Below, piece after piece: positions 58,532 to 64,000 of a stretch of DNA of 64,000 nt (position 1 is the first letter of the stretch; every line of letters starts with the position of its first letter). The DNA comes from Alisma plantago-aquatica (taxonomy: Eukaryota > Streptophyta > Magnoliopsida > Alismatales > Alismataceae). The stretch is from assembly GCA_963693085.1 (NCBI GenBank), contig OY856410.1, forward strand, positions 1,327,242,304 to 1,327,306,303, written 5' to 3'. The translations under genes were made by a program, and so were the position numbers. The notes beneath the pieces are model-generated. The model searched no databases, was not told the origin of the DNA, and worked only from the letters and a program-made list of their open reading frames with translations.

Positions 58532-59742
58532 TTTCTTCACACCTTATAAAATTTCATCCTCAAAATTTTCTGGGTAAAACCCACCTTAAGATTTTCCTTC
58601 TCCTTAACATGAAAGATTTTACTTATAATTCTACACATGTTCATACATGATATGAGACTAACTACAACTATAACCACAAAGAGATTTAATAACTTAAAAC
58701 ATACCTTGTTCATTCTTATCATCCTCATTGTCATCAATCATGGTGAAGATTCTATCATGTCACTTCTCTCTAGGTGCTTCATTGACTTTGGGCTATTTTT
58801 TTTAAAACATAGGGCAGTTGGGTCTAATGTGGCCTGTTTCACCACAAGCATAACACACTCCGATTCCAAACCTGCATTCTCCCAGATGATACTTGGAGTA
58901 CTTGGCACATTGAGTCTTCACAAGTTGATTTGCAACAACCTCAGATGGAGCCTTCCTCTTCTTATCATTAAGGCGGTTGTTGTTGTGGGAGTCGTTGTCC
59001 TTTTTCCATCTCTTCTTGGATGGTCTTCTAGTTTAAGGGAAACATCTAAGGCACCTTGCACGGTGCGGTGTCCTCGGCTAGACAAAGCAAAACTAAGATC
59101 TTCCTTGAGACCTATAATGAACTTCTTCACCTTGTGTTGTTCATCATAATCATATCCATACTTCTACAAGATTCTAAACTTAATGGCATATTGGGTGACT
59201 GTCATATCACCACATTGACGAAGGTTGCAAAACTCCTCTTGTTTCTTATCAACCATAGCCTGAGATATGTAATGGTATTTAAAGGATTCTATGAATTCCT
59301 CCCATGTGAGTGGAGGAGCATTAGCTTCATGAGATCCTAGCAGGTTCTTCCACTAAGTCCTAGCAGCACCTTTGAGCATATGAGTCCCAAAACAAATCCT
59401 GGATGGGTTAGGGCAATCTAGGTCATAGAAACAATGATCCATGTTCTACAACCATCTTTTTTCTTTTCCCACCACATCCAACTCTTCCTCTCGAGCAAAA
59501 GATTTAGGCTTGATCTTCAAGAAGTCAACTAAGGTCAACCCCTTGTTCCTCAGTTGATGTGGTTTTCCTTGTTGACCAGTGATAGCATCAGTGAGAGCCT
59601 TGATGAGCACTTCTAGAGGCTCATTAGGGTTACCATTCGGTTTAACCCCTCCAGAAGCACTATGATCACTTCCCCCATTGGAAGAGTTTCCCTCTCCATC
59701 TACGTGCTTCTTACCCTTATTAGATTTCCTCTTGGGAGCCAT
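58532..59742 (-). pseudogene. gag of the tandem-array element, copy 1
   Basis: Minus frame starts at 59742 (MAPKRKSNKGKKHVDGEGNS), with a short basic then Gly/Ser-rich N-terminus. A gag core follows in shifted frames (TWEEFIESFKYHYISQAM, then GDMTVTQYAIKF). Two Cys-His motifs lie near the C-terminus; the clear knuckle is CYACGETGHIRPNC at 58855-58814. Several frame shifts and stops (for example 59446) disable it. No protease, RT or integrase follows before the LTR. The purine-rich AAGGTGTGAAGAAA (minus) at 58532-58545 is the polypurine tract. Confidence 0.82.
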
Positions 59743-59820
59743 CTACAAAAAGGAACATAACTATATGAGATTTTGAGAAAAGCCTAGTGGCCAACTATAT
59801 TTTTAGCTTTGATACCATAT
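59743..59820 (-). promoter_or_regulatory. Leader with primer-binding site, array copy 1
   Basis: Minus strand TGGTATCAAAGC three bases from the LTR (59806-59817), initiator tRNA-Met type. Confidence 0.8.
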
Positions 59821-62755
59821 TGTAACACCCCAATTTTAAAAACATGCACAACACTAAGTAGAAGAATAGATCTCATTGGGATGTCACAAAATGATTATCA
59901 TTGCATAAAAATAAAGTTGATATATAAATCAATACAGGATGAAATAATAGTTCTCATGCTCATATCTTCAACATAACTCATACATGCACAAAACTAAACA
60001 TGTTTACCCTTAAACATCCTACACATTCTCATAAAACTCACAGTAAAACTAAGACACATGTTTCATAAACATAAAGGAAAACTACTCTATGGATAGTTGG
60101 CACCCCACCAGGTAAGGTCTCAGATGTCCTTGAGCTCCTTCTTCAACTGGTCCTTAGATGGCTTTATCCTTGACTTTGCTCCTTTCCTGCGGGAATCACG
60201 GCCCCAACCATGCATCAAACAAATTGATAAGTGGAATTGAACATATTATATCTTTAAAGAAAATATGTAAGCTGAAAATATACTTTAAACATTAAACATT
60301 GAAAAAAAACACAATTGCTTTTAGATTATGTCTTTTATCTTGACCTATATAAGGATCCTCAGGATTTGCACCGAAGTGCCTCTTGGGTTGCACAAGAGTG
60401 CCTCTTCTCTTATGCATCGAAGTGCCTCTTTGTGTTGCTCCAAGGAACCTCTTAGTGAGGACCTTATATAAGTTATCTTTTAACCATTATCTTTCTCTTG
60501 AAACTCTTAAATTTCTCTTAAACATTATTCTTGACATTACTCTTGATGTTCATGAAAGATGGTACAATAATTATTGACAACCAATCATGTCTTTCTATTT
60601 GTTATACAATCATTGAATTTTAACAATTGAAACAATGAATAATACATTCATAACATTCATTCTACACATATAATTAAAATCATCCAATAATTATGATCAA
60701 AGTGCACGAACCAATTACCTCTCTCTTAGAAGATTTCCTACTTGCTTCCTTAGGTTTAGGAAACCCTAATCACGATCCTGGGGTTAAGAAACCCTAATTT
60801 CCCTATTATAACAATTATTATTCATTAATAATTAATATTTGACCTAATTTCTAGGGTTTTGGAGTTCATTAATGATTAAGGGAAAAATGCAGTTGAATCA
60901 GGATTTGAAAATAAATCCATCATCTAGATCTCAAAAAACTGAGAAAAATCCATATATAACTTGACCCCATAGGTCATACCAATAAAAAGATATAAATTTT
61001 CTACAATTCGACCAATCAAAAATCAAGATAAACCCAAGCTGAAAATGCAGCCAATTTTTCTACTGGTTGGGATGAAAATTAGGTGGTTGAATAGGATATC
61101 GTCTGCCTTCCACGAATACGGGCCAAGTCAGCATGCACATTAGTAAGGAAGGGTGCATTGAAACCCTGATATGGCCATGGCAGCGTGAAAAGCAAGAAGT
61201 ATTGAACATGGGAAAATTCATCAAAACCAGTGATCCAATTCATTAGATAAATGCCTGAAATCGATGGTGAGGAAGAACTCACAAAATGAAGAACTAGGGG
61301 ATAAATCTCAACCCCAAACTCCCTCAACACTTGACCAAAACCAGAATCATTGGTCCAAACTGGGATCATTGCTCCAAATCAAAGCAGAGAGCTATTCTGG
61401 GGCCAAAAGATGGCCCGATAATAGGAGACGAAATTTGTTTTCGTGCCATGGCAACCAGTGCCAAAAAGAAGCAGAAAGCTAAAAATCACCCACTTGTGAG
61501 ATAATCTAATCACCTGTGAAGACTCAAGGAACCCTGGCGAAGGTGAAGGAGGATAAAACACCCGTAGACTACACTAGAAACAACGAGAACTAAAATCGCG
61601 ATGTAGAACATTCAAAGAAAAGGGGGAAATCTAAAATTAAAGCTTTACCTTAATTTAGAACAAATAGAAGCCACCACAAGCGTTACGACGACTAAACAGA
61701 ATATCCTTAATAGTTCTCAAGGTTCATGTGCGACTGAGACACCAGGCCGAGCACAAGGATGGCGGAACAGGTAGATGGATATTGGATGCAAAGTGTGAGT
61801 GATACTGAGAGAAAAATGATGATGGATTCCACTTTATGGATGCCTGCTCATGATTTTCCTAAGGTCCCTTATATAGGCGATGGCCAAGAGAGACTAGAAA
61901 TCCCTCCAGAGCAAGAAAATAGGGGAGAGAAAATGGGTCCTTGTCGACCGAGAGCCATAGGTCATGAAATCCCATCTTGTTTGGGATCTCCCAGTTTAGG
62001 AAGCTTTGAAAATTTTGAAGAGAGTCATGGATTCACGCGACATTAAAGAGAGAGAGATGGCGGAGGGTGAGAACAACATGGTTCTTGTTCAGGGGAAAGA
62101 GAGTGCTGCTGGTGAGGGAGACAATTTCTCACGTCTTGGTTCACTCTGGGTCTGAGGCCGACCCGGTCTGAGGGCCGCATGACTTTCATTTAAGCGTTGG
62201 ACCAAAGTTTAGATCAAATAGGATTAGATATATTAGGCTAAAATATATTAAATTGGGTGAATTATTTTCTAGTTCAAATTAGAGTAGCTAGGAAAGTCCA
62301 AATCCAATGCAAATTTGCATGCAACCAAATTTTAGCTCATGAAATCCAAAAATATAATTATTTCTTGATTTGGCCAACCTAGCTTGTTATATTTCTCTTT
62401 TTTGCATGAATGTTTAATTAATCATATAAGATTGCTTAAAATGAATTTGAGGATAAAATTTTGGGTAAATCATTAAATTATCAAAACCAACTTATGGTAA
62501 AATTATGAGGCCATAAAAAGAACGTTGATTAGTTAAATTTCATATTAAACCCTAAATGTCACTTATTTAATAGTTAGGGCTAAATTGATGATATTGAACT
62601 TCAATTTATTGAAAAAAATATTCAATTTACTTTATGTATCATATTTGTGAACCATCACACATTATTATATGTTTTAATCATAAATTTTGAAGAAACACAA
62701 ATTAGGGTTTCCAATTGGGGTCATTTTATTAAGTTTAAAATTTTAGGGTGTTACA
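59821..62755 (-). repeat. LTR 2 of the tandem array
   Basis: 2935 bp, collinear with LTR 1 with scattered substitutions and small indels. It is flanked on both sides by interior sequence, the signature of the tandem arrangement. Confidence 0.9.
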
Positions 62756-63954
62756 TTTCTTCCCACCTTATAAAATTTCGTCCTCCAAATTTTTAGGGTA
62801 AAACCCACCTTCGGATTTTCCTTGTCCTTAACATGAAAGATTTTACTTATAATTATACACATCTTCATACATGAGATGAGACTAGCTACAACAATAACCT
62901 CAAAGAGATTTAAGAACTTAAACCATACCTTGTTCATTCTTATCATCCTCATTGTCATCAATCATGGTGAAGATCTAGCATGTCACTTCTCTATAGGTGC
63001 TTTATTGAATTTGGGCTCTTTCTTGTGAAACTTAAGGCAGTTGGGTCTAATGTGGCATGTTTCACCACATGCATAACACACTCTGATTCCAAACCTTCAT
63101 TTTCCCAGATGATACTCGGAGCACTTGGAACATTGATTCTTTGCAGGTTGATTTGCAACAACCTCAGATGGAGCCTTCCTCTTCTTGTCATTATGAGGGT
63201 TGTTGTTGTGGGAGTGGTTGTCCTTTTTCCATGCTCTTCTTGGATGGTCTTCTAGTTCAAGGGTGGCATCTAAGGCACCTTGCACGGTGTGGTGTCCTCA
63301 TCCAGACAAAGCAAAATTAAGATCTTCCTTGAGACCTCTAAAGAACTTCTTCACCTTGCATTGTTAATCATAATCATATCCTTGCTTCTGCAAGATTCTG
63401 AACTTTATGGCATATTGGGGGACTATCATATCACCACGTTGACAAAGGTTGTGAAACTCCTCTTCTTTCTTCTCAACCATAGCCTGAGATATGTAATGGT
63501 ATTTAAAGGCTTATATGAATTCCTCCCATGTTAGCGGAGGAGCATCAACTTCATGAGATCCTAGCAGATTCTCCCACTAAGTCTTAGCAACACCTTTGAG
63601 CATATGAGTCCCAAAACAAACCTTGGATGGGTTAGGGCAATCTAGGTCATAGAAAAAATGCTCCATGTTCTGCAACTATCTTTTGGCTTTGCCCACCACA
63701 TCCAACTCTTCCTCTCCAACAAAAGAATCAAGCTTGATCTTCAAGTAGTCAACTAAGGTCAACCCCTGGTTCCTCAGTTGAGGTGGTCTTCCTTGTTGAC
63801 CAATGATAGCACTAGTGATAGCCTTGATGAGCACTTCTAGAGGTGCATTAGGGTTAACCCCTCCAGTAGCACTATGATCACTTCCCCCATTGGAAGAGCT
63901 TCCCTCTCCATCTACGTGCTCCTTGCCCTTATCAGATTTCCTCTTGGGATCCAT
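62756..63954 (-). pseudogene. gag of the tandem-array element, copy 2
   Basis: Same order as copy 1: start at 63954 (MDPKRKSDKGKEHVDGEGSS), shifted gag core, and a Cys-His knuckle at 63079-63038 in which a Gly next to the His has become Cys (CYACGETCHIRPNC). Independent stops and shifts differ from copy 1. Confidence 0.82.
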
Positions 63955-64000
63955 CTACAAAAGGGAACATAAGTATATGAGATTTTGAGAAAAGACTGGT
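63955..64000 (-). other. Leader of array copy 2, cut by the window end
   Basis: Matches 59743-59790 of copy 1. The primer-binding site and LTR 3 should follow directly outside. Confidence 0.6.

Larger units (their letters stand above)
55615..64000 (-). mobile_element. Tandem array of a gag-only LTR retrotransposon (LTR-int-LTR-int)
   Basis: LTRs 55615-58531 (2917 bp) and 59821-62755 (2935 bp) start TGTAACACCCC and end GGTGTTACA. Interiors at 58532-59820 and 62756 onward carry the same gag region on the minus strand and no pol. The second interior follows the second LTR with the same junction as the first (TTTCTTC-CACC-TTATAAAATTTC), so LTRs and interiors alternate head to tail. The next LTR should start about 60 bp beyond the window. 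The left flank AAACA is a candidate TSD that cannot be checked. Confidence 0.88.

Overview
The window looks like repeat-rich nuclear DNA of a flowering plant. It holds nested transposable elements of kinds typical of plants (Athila-type Ty3/gypsy, SIRE-like Ty1/copia, CACTA/En-Spm, an L1-type LINE, a MITE). No intact host gene, tRNA, rRNA or CRISPR array was found. The species cannot be named from the sequence. All element boundaries below were read by eye from LTR pairs, terminal inverted repeats and target-site duplications (TSDs).

Layout. (1) 1-10.3 kb: a minus-strand Ty3/gypsy gag-protease relic is split by a non-autonomous LTR element (1106-9477, TSD TGATC). That element has two ~3.52 kb LTRs around only 678 bp of non-coding interior. 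Its left LTR later received a 5'-truncated LINE (TSD AAGGATCCATGT). (2) 10.3-15.7 kb: a GC-richer patch with a possible gene fragment and a 446 bp MITE, then SIRE-like copia debris and a degenerate tandem repeat. (3) 15683-51105: one minus-strand Athila element ('Athila-A', TSD TCAGC), about 11.2 kb without insertions. A 13.3 kb CACTA transposon (17034-30368, TSD GGA) sits in its 3' LTR. A second, plus-strand Athila element ('Athila-B', 33213-44053, TSD GTTGG) sits in its integrase. (4) 51.1-55.6 kb: the rest of the split tandem repeat and more copia debris, including a ~1.26 kb LTR. (5) 55615-64000: a head-to-tail LTR-gag-LTR-gag array of a gag-only, minus-strand LTR element; the next LTR would begin just past the window end.

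The CACTA element is the most informative part. Besides a TNP2-type transposase (an 850-codon open frame, then a TGA and a frame break) it carries a second gene that no single open frame shows. Eleven exons with consistent splice phases encode a Ptta/En-Spm (Transposase_24-like) region fused to a C-terminal Ulp1/C48-type cysteine protease, with His, Asp, Gln and Cys in the expected order. A third, uninterrupted 455-codon gene resembles the 'putative plant transposon protein' family. Its ends are packed with two families of short palindromes, and it contains a 157 bp near-perfect palindrome.

Every autonomous-type gene except the third CACTA gene carries stops or frame breaks, so the elements look inactive now. 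Athila-B is the youngest LTR element by LTR identity (about 36 differences in 1840 bp, counted by hand, mostly transitions). The insertion order is clear: older gypsy/copia and tandem-repeat DNA, then Athila-A, then CACTA and Athila-B inside it.
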